Positions 23,869-35,944 of a stretch of 64,000 bases of DNA are shown here, piece after piece. A program made the position numbers and the translations under genes. How positions within the stretch are numbered: position 1 is the first letter of the stretch; every line of letters starts with the position of its first letter. This DNA is from Glandiceps talaboti (lineage: Eukaryota; Hemichordata; Enteropneusta; Spengelidae), in the NCBI RefSeq assembly GCF_964340395.1, contig NC_135556.1, positions 11,125,410-11,189,409 on the forward strand. The letters are read 5' to 3'. The notes beneath the pieces were generated by a model, which saw only the letters and a program-made list of their open reading frames with translations, ran no database searches and was not told the origin of the DNA.

Positions 23869-26800
23869 ACATGTCAAAGTTTTGTATTAATATACTGAAT
23901 TAAGAATACATCAAAGGTGATTACCAGTCTTACCATGCAATCAATAAGTTTAATATACGATGTATGCAATCACAGTATATGTGTGATTCATATCCACATT
24001 GACATTTGTTTGAAATGTGTATGATACTCTAAAACTAGATATTTCCACTACTAGAAAATTTTCCAGTTTTACAGTCTTTAGCTAGTTCTCAAAGACTAGT
24101 TTTACTAATTACCATACTGACGCAGTGTTTATGTACAAGAAGACATTTTAGTTACTACTTATTCTTGTGTTTTTGATTTCCTGTGAAATAAGCGAAAATA
24201 TGTCTTTAGCAAAAAATGTCCAGGTTTACAGTAATGTGAAGTAAAAGAATAACAGGATGGTTATAGGTGAAGTGATGATGAAATGTACACCAGTAATTAA
24301 CCACACTGTAAACAAACATAGTGACATTGTTTTGATGACTTTCAAGATTTCTTTGGTATATCAATCACTTTATCAATTATACTTCGATATCAGTAATTTT
24401 TGTGAATATCAATACAAATTATTTCATATTTGGAATGTCATATTTTTTAGTATTGCAAACGTATGCACCCAATTTATAACAGGTAGCAAGTTTTCGTTAT
24501 GGGGTGTTTACACCAAATACATGTTATATTATTAAACAAAACAAATCTTGACATGAAGTGAGCAAGTGAGATTAAACTTTTTTTCCAAAGATGTAATCAA
24601 TAATAGTAGACAAGGAAAAAAGACATAATAAAGGAAAGTAAAACCAAAACTACAAAAGTGAGATCAATATGCCTAGCGTTGGACTATGATATTTTATGTG
24701 TAATATGACGTTGTACTGAAATTATTTGAATATGTTACATAACTAGATTTATACTTCGCTTGCAAAGTTGCTATATGTACTACATTCTAACTCCAATATC
24801 TACAGTGTTATTACGATAACCAGTTGATTGTCACAATTCTTTCACATTTTACTGTAAAGAATGCATTGTATTGGCTGTTTTGTGGACTTCGTGTGATTCG
24901 GTTTTTACTAGTGAAAAGTTTTCATTTGTAAATAAAGCATTGCAGAGCAAAAAATGTTTATTGTGAGTACAAATGTGTGTGTGTATGTGTGTATGTATGT
25001 ATGTACGTATGTATGTATGTATGTATGTATGTGATTACCGTGTATGTGGTTACCATGGTTACCGTGTACATGGTTATCGTAGCAGATGTAAACATATCCC
25101 TATATACCTTAGAGAAATAGTGTGCATTCAATTGTTGTTTTCAGCCCCCCCCTGTTCCAGCAGTTACTGTGGGGTAAAGCAAATACAATGGGCTCTATCC
25201 CTCCCTCCATCCATCCATCCATCCATACACATCCATATCTGTCAAACTTGGCCGATGGTGGCATTATATGGAGGATATACACGTTACTTTGTTTTATGGC
25301 ACATAATGATCAAATGGTGGACATAGTGAAAAACTGCCATACATAGACTCCATTCAGGTGTCTACCCCACTGTTATCAGGTGCGACCTTGACTTTGACCT
25401 TCAGGGTCAATTATCAAAATCAAGCTTATTTCTGGCATATATACAAGTGTGGCCAATTTTTTTTTTTTTTTTTTTTTACAAGTAATTCAGAACAAGGTAA
25501 ATAAACATAAGCACTACTTTTGAAGTTCATACATACATATACCACTGAATGTTGGCCTTATTTGGTGTAAATCCAACATTTCTGTAGCCTTTTTTTTATT
25601 TTCACTGTAGATTACGAACAATAAGGCAGACACTTAATTCAAGTACTTGACATTACCAGTCTTAGATATGACCTTTTTGCTAGTATCTTTATATTTGATC
25701 TTGAACTTTACCTTGGGACAAAAGTTTTAAAAATCCATTAGTCACAGAAAAAAGTAGTGAGGTGTTGTGGGTGGGGGTGGAGTGAGGATGATCGTGTCTT
25801 CTACAAATGCTTGTCATTCTGAAAACATTGACGATGTAAATCACAACTTTCCTTCTCATGATGGTAAATTAATTCAATGTACATCATTCTGCATTTGTGT
25901 GTATGACTGAGTGTTGAGGGTCTATAGATTGGGTTTGCTAATAACTTAAACAAATGACAGTGAGAAACAACTATTTTCAAATTGCAAGTTTCTAATTTAG
26001 GGTTATTGTAACTGACAGGGGCAGTGTTTTGCGTGGTGGTAAGGGGTCACTTTGGAAAACATCACTTGAAGTGGGGGGGGGGGGGAGGGCGGAGTCACTT
26101 TAGAAACACTACTTGAAGTGGGGGGGGGGGTCATTTTAGAAACAAGGAGATAAGTGTATACATTTTGGTGACGTGAAATGACTCCGGAAGAACTGTAATT
26201 TGTCAATATTTTCTATTACAGGAGATATCCTTTGAGAAAATACATACTCGACTTAAAAACACCGCCCCCAGTCAGTCAAACGCCTTTTGTTAAATTATAA
26301 TGGTTGAAAATACCATGGAATGTAAAACATTTCTATTCAACGATATTTTTGAAAAAAAATTTAAATTTTTATATTTTTATATTACATACGGCAGGGTTTG
26401 AAATGTTATTGAATATCGCGTTTGAGAAATTGAATGATTATTGTGTATATGGTATGATTACATAACTCTAAAATATGACATGTGAACATGTTTTAACAGG
26501 TTGCATATTAAGAAAGACAATGCAATGTTCGAGACATATATACACAATACAGTCTGTATATATGGTAGAACGACTGTATTGTATAACAGCCCCAGGTAAA
26601 AGTTACATTCTTTAAGCTATTCAATACTTATAAGAAAGGTGAGCCAGTAACCCGTGACAATGTTGGCATCGCCAAATCTAGGGCCAAATCTAGGACAGGG
26701 ACTTGAAGACATTCTGTAGTAGAGAACCACCGACACCGAGGTGTTTCTTGGTTTAGAAAAGGAACCAACAACTCAAGTGAGTGTTCATCCAGTTTTAACA

Positions 26801-27470
26801 TATCATATGGTATCAAATCAGTTTGGAGACATCCAACTTTTATGAAGTAGGTGACAGAAACAAATGAATTTTGTTGGATAATTCGGATGTTATCTTCATA
26901 ACCGTAGGAACAAAACAAGCTTTGCGATTTTTATAATCTGGGTGAGGTCAGTCTTTGTTTTAGATATATCTCACAGAGTATAGTAAATAGTGTGTCGTTA
27001 CCAACGTTTGTTAAAATTCCACATGTTCTAAATGGATAGTTTACAGGACCAGCAGTTGTACACTAGTAAACACTTGCTAAGGTATTTGCTACATACAGTA
27101 TTTCGCGTGAACTCAGAGACATAATAAGAGCAAAAATGAGGCACTGAGTGCTTCTATGAATAACTTTCACACAAGTCATGCAGCTATGGGCAAGAAATTA
27201 CTTGTCGATCCTTCGGTCAATCTCTTTTGGAAATAATCAATTGGGGTAACTAAGTGATAACGGATTGGTAAGATTTGAACACTGTATTCTCTAAATTTGT
27301 TTTCTTCCTTTGCAATCTAAATTGGTCATAAGGACCGATAACTTGGCAAAATTGTAATAACTAAAACTTTAATAATTTTGTAATTTTATAGTACTTTTAA
27401 ATTTTTTTCTGAGAATAATTTGTCCGGCTTATATATTTGCACTTTGAATATAATCCCAAATAATCATTGA
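23869..27470. other. Non-coding downstream flank of TRIM A
   Basis: No gene was found. The whole stretch has a counterpart in unit B (32060-37780, minus B's insertions). Identity by eye is about 99% at 25635-26900 and lower elsewhere. Poly-G tracts at 26075-26130 are simple sequence. Confidence 0.6.
24973..25032. repeat. (TGTA)n microsatellite, unit A
   Basis: GT-rich start passing into GTAT units. The homologous tract in unit B (33397-33515) is longer and contains GCAT variants. Confidence 0.95.
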
Positions 27471-27489
27471 CAGTGTGACTTCATACTTT

Positions 27490-27950
27490 ATGGCAGTGTG
27501 ACGTCATACTATATAGCTATATGGCAGTGTGACGTCATACTATATGGGTATGTGTTGCTGACTGACAGATATTGCAAGCCGTAGGCATGTCTGGCTCAAC
27601 AAAAGATTTACTAAACATTGCAACATTTCATCGTCTGGAGTCAACAAGTAATACTTTGGTCCATTTTAACTAGGAGGCGTTAGCCGCCACAGTTTAATAT
27701 CGACACAGAATATCCCGAATCGCACCGTAGTATAGTAAAGTAAGCTAGATTGGTAGGTGGCTAATTTGTACTTCTCTGCGATCAGTAATCGTTATGATCT
27801 TCAATTAAACTGTTAATAACGAGCCTCCTTAAGTGTTAATAACACATATTATTATATACATAGACCTTCATATTCCCAGGGTGTGACGTCAAAGTACGGT
27901 AATATGAAGTCCATAATATCATATTATAATTACTATACTTTGACGTCACA
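27490..27950. promoter_or_regulatory. Four CRE palindromes, unit A
   Basis: TGACGTCA occurs at 27499-27506, 27530-27537, 27884-27891 and 27941-27948. The first two sit in a short tandem repeat (GGCAGTGTGACGTCATACTA). The last two are the arms of an inverted repeat (GTGACGTCAAAGTA / TACTTTGACGTCAC). All four are preserved in unit B. They lie about 2 kb upstream of TRIM B. Confidence 0.4.
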
Positions 27951-28938
27951 GCATAGTAATATGGTCGGATCTACTTTGAATTATTTGTAAACACCGTCAA
28001 CCTGTATACTACAGTTAGTAAGTTGTTGTTGTTTGAAAATATGGTTTCCTTTCTCATTGCCGAACATCGACCATCATCATCAGTGTAAACAGTGAACAAA
28101 TACACCTCTTTTGGACACATCTATCGCCTTTCATAAAATTGTTCCCTGCCTGAAAGTCGCTGGTGTAATGACCTCAATATATAAGTTAGTACTAGTAGTA
28201 GCTATCGTAGCTGCCGCACTTGTTAGAAAAAAAGAAAGAAAAGAAGCACCATCGTCGTAAACCACCTCCTCTTTTACGGCACCGTTTTCGTTATTTCGCA
28301 GTTTCGCGGAAGAAATAACAGCTCTGGTTTGAGAGAATGCCTTAATATGTAGCTTACGGATCTACTAAAGTAAATATAGTTTGTGTTGTATTCTTTTTGT
28401 TCAGTATTATGCTGAGTTGGCATTTTTACTCGGGGAAAAATCATGAGCAATACAAAAATATTAGCCCTATGATGTCACTAATATCCTGCGCATCGTGTAA
28501 GATCTATAATACTTGTAGAAGGCCAATCGTACACATCGTCTCACCTTGAAGTCCCGAATCGTCCACATCAAACTGATAGGTGGAGAACGGAAACGATATT
28601 ACGCAGAGTCGTCGTCAACGTCCTTGTAATGACAATCGTCCTTCTATGGTATAAATCTGAAAATCTGCATGAGCCATCATCAACAATGTTGATTCGTGGC
28701 CGCTTTAAAATGTACTCTATATAGCAGGAGTGGCCATGTCCTTGTTATAACTTATCATATACATAACTATGAGAAGCCATTTCTAGAAAGGGCGGGGGGG
28801 GGGGTATCTTTTTAACACAATTCACTAGCATAACAAGAGAGTGATACTTCCATGGAGAGGTGTACTTGGGATTCAAGTGAACACAGAAATAAGTTTGAAT
28901 GATTTTATTGGGCGGGGGGGGGGGGGATATACACATTA

Positions 28939-29262
28939 GGGGAGAACCATTTGATTTCTGGGTGGGGGGGGGGAAAGAATATTTTGGGGGAAAAAATTGT
29001 CGACAGTTGAAGGAGAGAAAAAAATCTGATCCCGCAATGGCTTGAGAAAAAAGATTGTTCCAACAAAAAGTTGTTGCGATGTGCTACAAAATTGGTACCC
29101 GAGAAAAAAATGCATTGCTTCTGCATATAGATAAAATAATTGATGCAGGACTGACAATAGAAAAAAAAGATTGCTGTCACAGTGATGGGGAAAAGAATTT
29201 GCTGCCAAATCCTCCTTCCCCCAAAAAAACAACAACAACAAAAATATCAAATGGTTCTCCCC
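28939..29262. mobile_element. 324-bp MITE, TTA target, GGGGAGAACC ends
   Basis: The tip GGGGAGAACCATTTGAT is matched by the reverse complement of the right end over 17 or more bases. It is flanked by TTA (left) and T-TTA (right), and the A copy reads straight through at about 20879. TTA duplication with a G-rich tip is a PIF/Harbinger-type signature. It is non-coding and contains poly-G and poly-A runs. Confidence 0.7.
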
Positions 29263-29748
29263 TTTAGGCCAAGTGTAAAAAATAATCGCAAAAATTATTG
29301 ATTACTCAAATATTTTCCTATTAGTTAAACTATACATATGGCATTGAATCCGTGACATGAAAATCTCAAATAGAATATAGATATTCAGGCAAAATCTCCA
29401 TAATTGTTTTCTAAATACCTTGATACATTTGGTAAATTTCATCCATTTTTTTTTCAAAAATCGAACATGAATGTACACAAGACAAGTAAATTTTCGAAAA
29501 CTGAGATAAAACCCTCAATCTCATTGGCGCTGTTGGTTTGTTTAATTCCATTATACTGTTCACAGAAGTTTGATTTCTAACAGAATAAATTGGATTAAAT
29601 TTAAATTATAAATTGTAAATTTTCAAAAAATCGTGCACACTGCTGTACTGGGCGGTGCGGATGCCATCAATCACGCAAGAGCAAACCATTTCGTAGAATT
29701 TTGTGTCACGTGATCAACACCCGTGACCCTAAGTTATTTCGCAACAGA

Positions 29749-31959
29749 ATGGCTTCCAAAGAAGTGCAGTTTTTGAAGAAAATCAACGAAGATTTCCTTC
29801 ACTGTACAATCTGTTCTGGTCGATACAAGAATGCTAAATGTCTTCCATGTCTACACAACTTCTGTGAATCTTGTTTAGTTAAGCTTGTAGGGGAAGACGG
29901 TGTCAGCATTATCTGTCCGACGTGCCGGCGGAAGTATGAACTGCCCGAAAATGGCGTCACAGGTATTGCTGCCAATTTCTTTCTCGATCAGTTGGTAGAA
30001 ATGTTCCAGAAAAGAGACGAAACATCCGATGAATCAAGTATATGTCAAGGTTGCAAGAAATACAAAAGCAGCATGCATTGCATTGAGTGTTCTACTGATA
30101 TTTGTGAAAACTGTGTACTACCGCATAAAGAGCTCCCAGCTACACGTACACATCGCGTCGTTACTAGAGCTGAATACACAGCTGCGAAGTCCGATGACCC
30201 CGCCTCGGTACAACCTCCATTGTACTGTACCCGACACCCAAACTACGAAGTCGAATTCTACTGTGAGAAGTGCGACTCAGCTATTTGTCTGAAGTGTACA
30301 GCACTCGATCACCGCGGCCACGAATATGGTTGTATCAAAGATGCATGCAAAGTGTACACTGAATATTTGAGGGGCTTGATTGACAAAGTGAAAATGAAAG
30401 AAGCGGAAGCGAATGTCAGTAAACAGGCCGTACGTAACGTATCAGAATCGCTGGAGGACTGTTATCTGAGGGAGGAAAGGAAAACGAAAGAACACATCGA
30501 AAAGACCATAGATGAAATCACTCGTTTGATAAAAGAAAACGGCGACAAACTTCTGAAAGAATTGAGAGACGAATACAATACCAGGAAAGTAAATCTAAAT
30601 GCTCAAATAAAAGGATTGGAAATTGCTGAGAGTGATCTATCAAACACGATAGAGTACACGGAAAATCTGTTACGTTATGGTAATGCTGCACAAGTGATGT
30701 ATGCTAAGAAAGGGGTGTCAACTCAGATGGATGAGCTACTGAAAGTAGAGACAACGACAGAGCCAACAGAGAACGACTATATGGAGTTCCAACCGTGTAA
30801 TGACTTCTGTAGAGATAAGAGTGTAGGGGCATTGAATAATGTAATGACTTACAAGGTAACTGCTACACCGAAGTTCGTTCGAGTGGATGAAGATATTGTT
30901 ATCACCATAGCAACCGAAAGCACTAAGCATAAAGTGATGTCTGCGTCTGGTAGATTAGAGGTTGATGCTGTAATGACGACACCAGATAAGAGCACAGAGA
31001 AAGTAGAAGTTAATGACAATAAAGATGGAACATTGACTTTGAAAAGTCGTGGACAGGTGGAAGGTGAACATGAACTGTCGGTGTCAGTCCATAAGAAACC
31101 AGTAGAAGGTTCACCAGTCAGAATTCAAGTTATTCGTAAGAAAGGGTTGGTGTCTAAGTTTGGGATTAAAGGGTCAGGGATAGGGCAGCTTAATAAACCA
31201 TGTGGTGTCACCCTGACCAGGGGAAATGTTTTAGTGTCAGATAGTAGTAATCACAGATTGCAGACATTTAGTCAGGGTGGAAACACCCAAAGCGTCTTTA
31301 AGTTTACAAATGTTGGAAATAAAATTCTTCCAGCTGACACAGCCATTTCAGTTGATGGCAATACCTTTATCACAGACGCGGCCAACAATCAGGTACTTGT
31401 CTGTGATGAAAATGGAAAGCTGAGTCATTGCTTTGGAAAGGGGCAATTCCAAAACCCTATTGGTATTGCATTAAGTGCTGTCAATGGGAGGGTTTACATT
31501 GTTGATAATAGAGCTCACTGTATTCTCATATACTGTCAAGATGGTAATTATATCAACTCATTTGGTTGTTATGGCAGCAAAGATGGTGAGCTCCATAATC
31601 CTGTGTTCCTCTGTATTGATGATAAAGGTAACATTTACGTGGCAGATCAATATAATCACCGAATACAAGTTTTCAATGCTGATGGTCTCTTCCTATATTC
31701 ATTTGGCAACCGAGGAAGTGGTGATGGTCAAATGAATAGGCCATTTGGGGTGTGTTGTGACAAGGTTGGCTACGTGTATGTCGCAGACCATGGTAATAGC
31801 AGAGTGTTGAAGTTTGAAGCTGGCGGGAAATTCGTCAGTCGTGTTGATACTGGTGGTTTGAGTGGGCCATGGGGGCTTTGTGTCACAAGTGATGAACCAT
31901 TCCCTCGGGTCATAGTTGCAAATACTGGAAATGATTGTGTTAAAATTTGTGCACAATAA
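29749..31959 (+). CDS. TRIM-NHL protein B (RING, B-boxes, coiled coil, filamin, NHL)
   Basis: Intronless tandem duplicate of the gene at 21152, 736 residues, same domain order: RING at 19-59 (CTIC, CLHNFC, CPTC), two B-boxes to about 196 (CQGC, CEKC, CLKC, DHRGH), coiled coil, filamin repeat at about 390-488, NHL repeats to the end (FGIKGSG, NHRIQVF, SRVLKF). All RING and B-box zinc ligands are kept, so both copies look functional. Two single-codon differences in length exist (in the linker before the filamin repeat and in the first NHL repeat). Substitutions are spread throughout. Role inferred from family: RING E3 ligase with an NHL substrate- or RNA-binding platform. MASKEVQ start as for copy A. 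Confidence 0.93.
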   Translation: MASKEVQFLKKINEDFLHCTICSGRYKNAKCLPCLHNFCESCLVKLVGEDGVSIICPTCRRKYELPENGVTGIAANFFLDQLVEMFQKRDETSDESSICQGCKKYKSSMHCIECSTDICENCVLPHKELPATRTHRVVTRAEYTAAKSDDPASVQPPLYCTRHPNYEVEFYCEKCDSAICLKCTALDHRGHEYGCIKDACKVYTEYLRGLIDKVKMKEAEANVSKQAVRNVSESLEDCYLREERKTKEHIEKTIDEITRLIKENGDKLLKELRDEYNTRKVNLNAQIKGLEIAESDLSNTIEYTENLLRYGNAAQVMYAKKGVSTQMDELLKVETTTEPTENDYMEFQPCNDFCRDKSVGALNNVMTYKVTATPKFVRVDEDIVITIATESTKHKVMSASGRLEVDAVMTTPDKSTEKVEVNDNKDGTLTLKSRGQVEGEHELSVSVHKKPVEGSPVRIQVIRKKGLVSKFGIKGSGIGQLNKPCGVTLTRGNVLVSDSSNHRLQTFSQGGNTQSVFKFTNVGNKILPADTAISVDGNTFITDAANNQVLVCDENGKLSHCFGKGQFQNPIGIALSAVNGRVYIVDNRAHCILIYCQDGNYINSFGCYGSKDGELHNPVFLCIDDKGNIYVADQYNHRIQVFNADGLFLYSFGNRGSGDGQMNRPFGVCCDKVGYVYVADHGNSRVLKFEAGGKFVSRVDTGGLSGPWGLCVTSDEPFPRVIVANTGNDCVKICAQ

Positions 31960-32505
31960 CAGTATTGATGCATAGCAATGTAGTGGAAACTGAAAAAACC
32001 TCTGATCCCTTAGTTAACATAACAAGAAGAAACAATGTCATGATAGACAGCCATTCTCACCTCAATCTAATACTTGATATTTGTATGTGCAAGTACACAT
32101 ATCAAAGTTTTGTAAAAATGTACTGAATTTTAAAATACATGAAAGGTGATTACCAATCTGACCATGCTATCAACAAATTCAAGATATGGTGTATATAATC
32201 ACAGTATATTGTAAGATTCATATCCACATTGACATTTGTTTGAATTGTGTATGAGACTCTAAACCTAGATATTTTCACTACTAGAAAATTTTGCAATTTT
32301 ACAGTCTTTAGCTAGTTCTCAAAGACTAATTTTACTAATTACCATACTGACGCACTGCGTTTATGTACAAGAAGACATTTTAGTTACTACGTATTCTTGT
32401 GTTTTTGATTTCCAGTGAAATAAGCGAAAATAAGTCTTTAGCAAAAATGTCCAGGTTTACAGTAATTTGAACTAAAAGAATAACAGGATGGTTATAGGTG
32501 AAGTG

Positions 32506-32674
32506 TAGTCTCGCTGCCAAACTCGTGACTATCGTCCCTAATCTGTATATGTATACCGAGCGGCGCAGCCGCGAGAAGAGAGGGTCAGGACTGGTCCCTC
32601 TCTTCTCGCGGCTGCGCTGCTCGGTATACATAAACAGATTAGGGACGATAGTCACGAGTCTGGCAGCGAGACTA
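32506..32674. mobile_element. 169-bp hairpin MITE (TAGTCTCGCTGCC family), copy 1
   Basis: Near-perfect palindrome with tips TAGTCTCGCTGCC and GGCAGCGAGACTA and core CTCTTCTCGCGGCTGCGC. It is flanked by the 9-bp direct repeat GGTGAAGTG (32497-32505 and 32675-32683). Unit A has one GGTGAAGTG at the same place (near 24266), a clean empty site. A 9-bp duplication suggests Mutator-like mobilisation. Confidence 0.9.
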
Positions 32675-33396
32675 GGTGAAGTGCTGATGAAATGTACACC
32701 AGTAATTAACCACACTGTAAACAAACATAGTGACATTGTTTTGATGACTTTCAAGATTTCTTTGGTATATCAATCACTTTATCAATTATACTACGATATC
32801 AGTAATTTTTGTGAATATTAATACAAATTATTTCATATTTGGAATGTCATATTTTTCAGTATTGCAAACGTATGCACCCAATTTATAACAGGTAGCAAGT
32901 TTTCGTTACGGGGTCTTTACACCAAATACATGTTATATTATTAAACAAAACAAATATTGACATGAAGTGAGCAAGTGAGATTAAACTTTTTTCCCAAAGA
33001 TGTAATCAATATTAGTAGATAAGGAAAAAAGACATGATAAAGGAAAGAAGAAATAAAACTACAAAAGTGAGATTAACATGCCTAGCGTTGGACTATAATA
33101 TTTTATATGTAATATGACGTTGTACTGAAATTATTTGAATATGTTACATAACTAGATTTATACTTCGCTTGCAAAGTTGCTATATGTACTACATTCTAAC
33201 TCCAATATCTACAGTGTTATTACCATAACCAGTTGATTGTCACAATTCTTTCACATTTTACTGTAAAGAATGCATTGTATTGGCTGTTTTGTGGACTTCA
33301 TGTTATTCGGATTTTAGTAGTAAAAAGTTTTCATTTCCAAATAAAGCATTGCAGAGCAAAAAAATGTTTATTGGGAGTACAAATGTGTGAGCTTGT

Positions 33397-33515
33397 GTGT
33401 GTATGTATGTATGTATGTATGTATGTATGTATGCATGTATGCATGTATGCATGTATGTATGTATGTATGTATGTATGTATGTATGCATGCATGCATTCAT
33501 TCATGCATATGCATG
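33397..33515. repeat. (TGTA/TGCA)n microsatellite, unit B
   Basis: Expanded counterpart of 24973-25032 with interspersed GCAT units. The Cys/Met/Tyr-rich open frames across it are artefacts. Confidence 0.95.
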
Positions 33516-34128
33516 TATGTGGTTACCGTGTATGTGGTTACCATGGTTACCGTGTACATGGTTATCGTAGCAGATGTAAACATCCCTATATACCTTAGAG
33601 AAAGTGTGCATTCAATTGTTGTTTTCAGCCCCCCACCCCTTCCAGCAGTTACTGTGGGGGAGAGCAAATACAATGGGCTCTATCCGTCCGTCCATACACA
33701 TCCATATCTCTTGAGAGCAATGGCCAATTTCTGTCAAACTTGGCATAAAGGTGGCATTATATGGAGGATATACACGTCACTTTGGTTTATGGCACATGGT
33801 GATCAAATGGTGGACAAAGTGAAAAAACTGCCATACATAGACTCCATTCAGGTGTCTACCCCACTGTTATCAGGTGCGACCTTGACTTTGACCTTCAGGG
33901 TCAATTATCAAAATCAAGCGTATTTCTGGCATATATACAAGTGTGGCCAATTTGTTTTAGTTTTTTTTACAAGTAATTCAGAACAAGGTAAATAAACACA
34001 AGCGCTACTTTTGATGCTCATACATACATATACCACTGAATGTTGGCCTTATTTGGTGTAAATCCAACATTTCTGTAGCCTTTTTTTTTATTTTCACTGT
34101 AGATTACGAACAATAAGGCAGACACTTA

Positions 34129-35944
34129 GGGGCGCCGTCAAAAGATCGATGTTTACAAAAAAACTTAATTGCTTTAGTTTGGGGGTGGGGGGGTTTTGGC
34201 CAAAATAATTTCTCAACCGTCAAAAACGATTTAACGCCATACTTGGCAAATTTAGTACGATTTCAAGGCTGCTTTTACCTAAAACACTGCGTACAGTCGG
34301 TCCGATTTATCAGCGGTACGCGGTTCAGCTTTCAAATTTGCTGCAAAATAGGTATTTGGGAACGAGGTGGGTATCCGGAGTGTGCGTACGCACATTTCAT
34401 CAGTTGGCGTCGTCGAGACACGAAGGGTTCGTACAACTTTCTGGTCCATATATGTTCTCCTCACACAATTTATAAATGCCCTTCGAACGACATTCAGAAA
34501 CTAACGAACAAGATTTGGGAGTTAAATATCAAAAAACAACAGGGCAAATCCCGGGCCGGTGTACAGGAAAGCGCAACGAAGTTGTGGCATGCCAAATACA
34601 AAAATGACCGACGGTCATTAGCCGAGTTCATGTCCCAGGAGGTCGAGTCGAAACAATCTATTTTGAAATACATTAAAAAATATGTTTGAAAGTTAACGAA
34701 GTCACAGTGTGTACGTGATCAGAGCCGATCATTCAATCGTAGTGGTAAATTTTAAAGGACCTTCACGATAATTGATTTCAATAGACTATGTGGATAGGAC
34801 GCGTGACGTTGCCATAATCCACCTACGCGAAGGTTCTAAGTTAGGCCATAAGTTATAACGTGAAACTAATACGAATATTCGTATTATTATATTCGAATGT
34901 AAATCCGGAAATTACCGATGAGATGTCATGTTTGATGTGACCTCTCAACTTGGACTAAATTGTCGTAGATAGCGTGGTATTGCGAATGTTTATTTCTACA
35001 CTCGCAACAAGTTGATCGTTCGACTGATGTTGATTCAATCCTTCGTGAAAAACAAAAGTTCGATCGCCTGAAATAATTATTCTGCAATAGTTTAGCAATT
35101 TCAAACAGATTTTAGATGTTTGTAGATGATTGATAGTTGGAACATGCATGTGAAAGCCGTGGCCGCCGTGTCAACGTGTTCATCACTGTCGTGGTGCGAT
35201 GCGATGTCACAGTCAAAATCAACGGAAACGTGCGAATATATACGACTGGACAGAAACAACTTGAAGGCTAAAAAGCATGAGAGCTGGTAAATACAATTTC
35301 TAGTTGAAACTATGTTTTGCAGAGACAGTTAATGTTTTACACAGGGTTTTACAGTTTGAATTGCAATGTTACTACATATAGTTCTTTACTCCAGTGAAAA
35401 TGGTTACATCCGATCTAATCTTTGGAATGGCCTTTAATGGGAAGTGGTATCCTGCTGTTTGCAAAACATCTTGTCAAGTTTTATGAATCAAATCTATCTG
35501 TACAATCAATTTAGTCGAACTAGTTAACAAAGGCGATTCCTACACTTTCCCGACCGGCCCTGTATTTTTCAGTTAAACAAAAATCATCCGATCAAAGTGT
35601 TGCTGATGAGCCTACACCCAGTCACGAAATGTCTCCCATTTCAAAAAAGAAAGTGAAACCAGACATACCAGTATTAGTAATCAATGTGACTTGACGTGTA
35701 AATTCAGTGTTGTTGTGTTCTGTTGGTTTTCAATAAAAGTATTTTTCTGAGTTAAAATGGTTTTCTATTTTATTTATAATTCATTATCATATTGGTACGT
35801 TGTTTGAAAGTGGAAGTATACAGTAGGAGTCTGAAACGATTTTCAATTTTAGGTCAGTTAAGTTAGATGGGGGGGTGGGGGGGTCTGGGACCTAACTTAA
35901 GCAATTAAGTTAGATATATTATATTGAACTTTTGATGTTGCCCC
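34129..35944. mobile_element. 1.8-kb PIF/Harbinger-like DNA transposon insertion
   Basis: It is bounded by TTA on both sides (34126-34128, 35945-35947), with one TTA in the empty site of unit A (25634-25636). The tips GGGGCGCCGTCAAAAG and (reverse complement of the right end) GGGGCAACATCAAAAG continue as imperfect inverted repeats for about 55 bp, including a shared AACTTAATTGCTT block. G-rich tips plus a 3-bp TTA duplication suit the PIF/Harbinger superfamily. No DDE transposase is recognised inside, only an unassigned open frame at 34243-34689 and possible further exons, so the copy may be non-autonomous or a novel lineage. Confidence 0.75.
34243..34689 (+). CDS. Unrecognised open frame inside the 1.8-kb transposon
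   Basis: Up to 148 codons with coding-like composition, no repeats, and a Lys-rich helical C-terminal half (IQKLTNKIWELNIKKQQ, then KLWHAKYKND and SILKYIKKYV). The element is a plain DNA transposon, so the frame may encode an accessory DNA-binding protein; Harbinger elements are known to carry a second, MYB-like protein. I see no clear MYB tryptophan pattern. Downstream, 35144-35285 reads openly from an ATG to a donor-like TG|GTAAAT, an acceptor-like TTTTTCAG lies near 35570, and AATAAA occurs near 35733, so a spliced transcript is conceivable. The true start and exon limits are unknown. Confidence 0.4.
   Translation: MANLVRFQGCFYLKHCVQSVRFISGTRFSFQICCKIGIWERGGYPECAYAHFISWRRRDTKGSYNFLVHICSPHTIYKCPSNDIQKLTNKIWELNIKKQQGKSRAGVQESATKLWHAKYKNDRRSLAEFMSQEVESKQSILKYIKKYV

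Larger units (their letters stand above)
20146..28218. repeat. Segmental duplication unit A
   Basis: This 8.1-kb unit is homologous, in the same order and orientation, to 28217-38965. Homology begins at CACTTTGTTAGAAAAAA (B: CACTTGTTAGAAAAAAA) and ends at GTAGCTGCCGCA (B: at 38965). The B copy starts directly at the end of A, so this is a head-to-tail tandem duplication. Each unit carries one TRIM-NHL gene plus long flanks. A-specific sequence is mainly the SINE at about 23448-23820. Confidence 0.9.

Noticed and set aside
23501-23872. 123-codon minus-strand open frame
   Set aside because: It runs antisense through the SINE and has no domain.
32506-32674. Rho-independent terminator or structured RNA gene
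   Set aside because: The flanking 9-bp duplication and the empty site in unit A show it is a transposon insertion.
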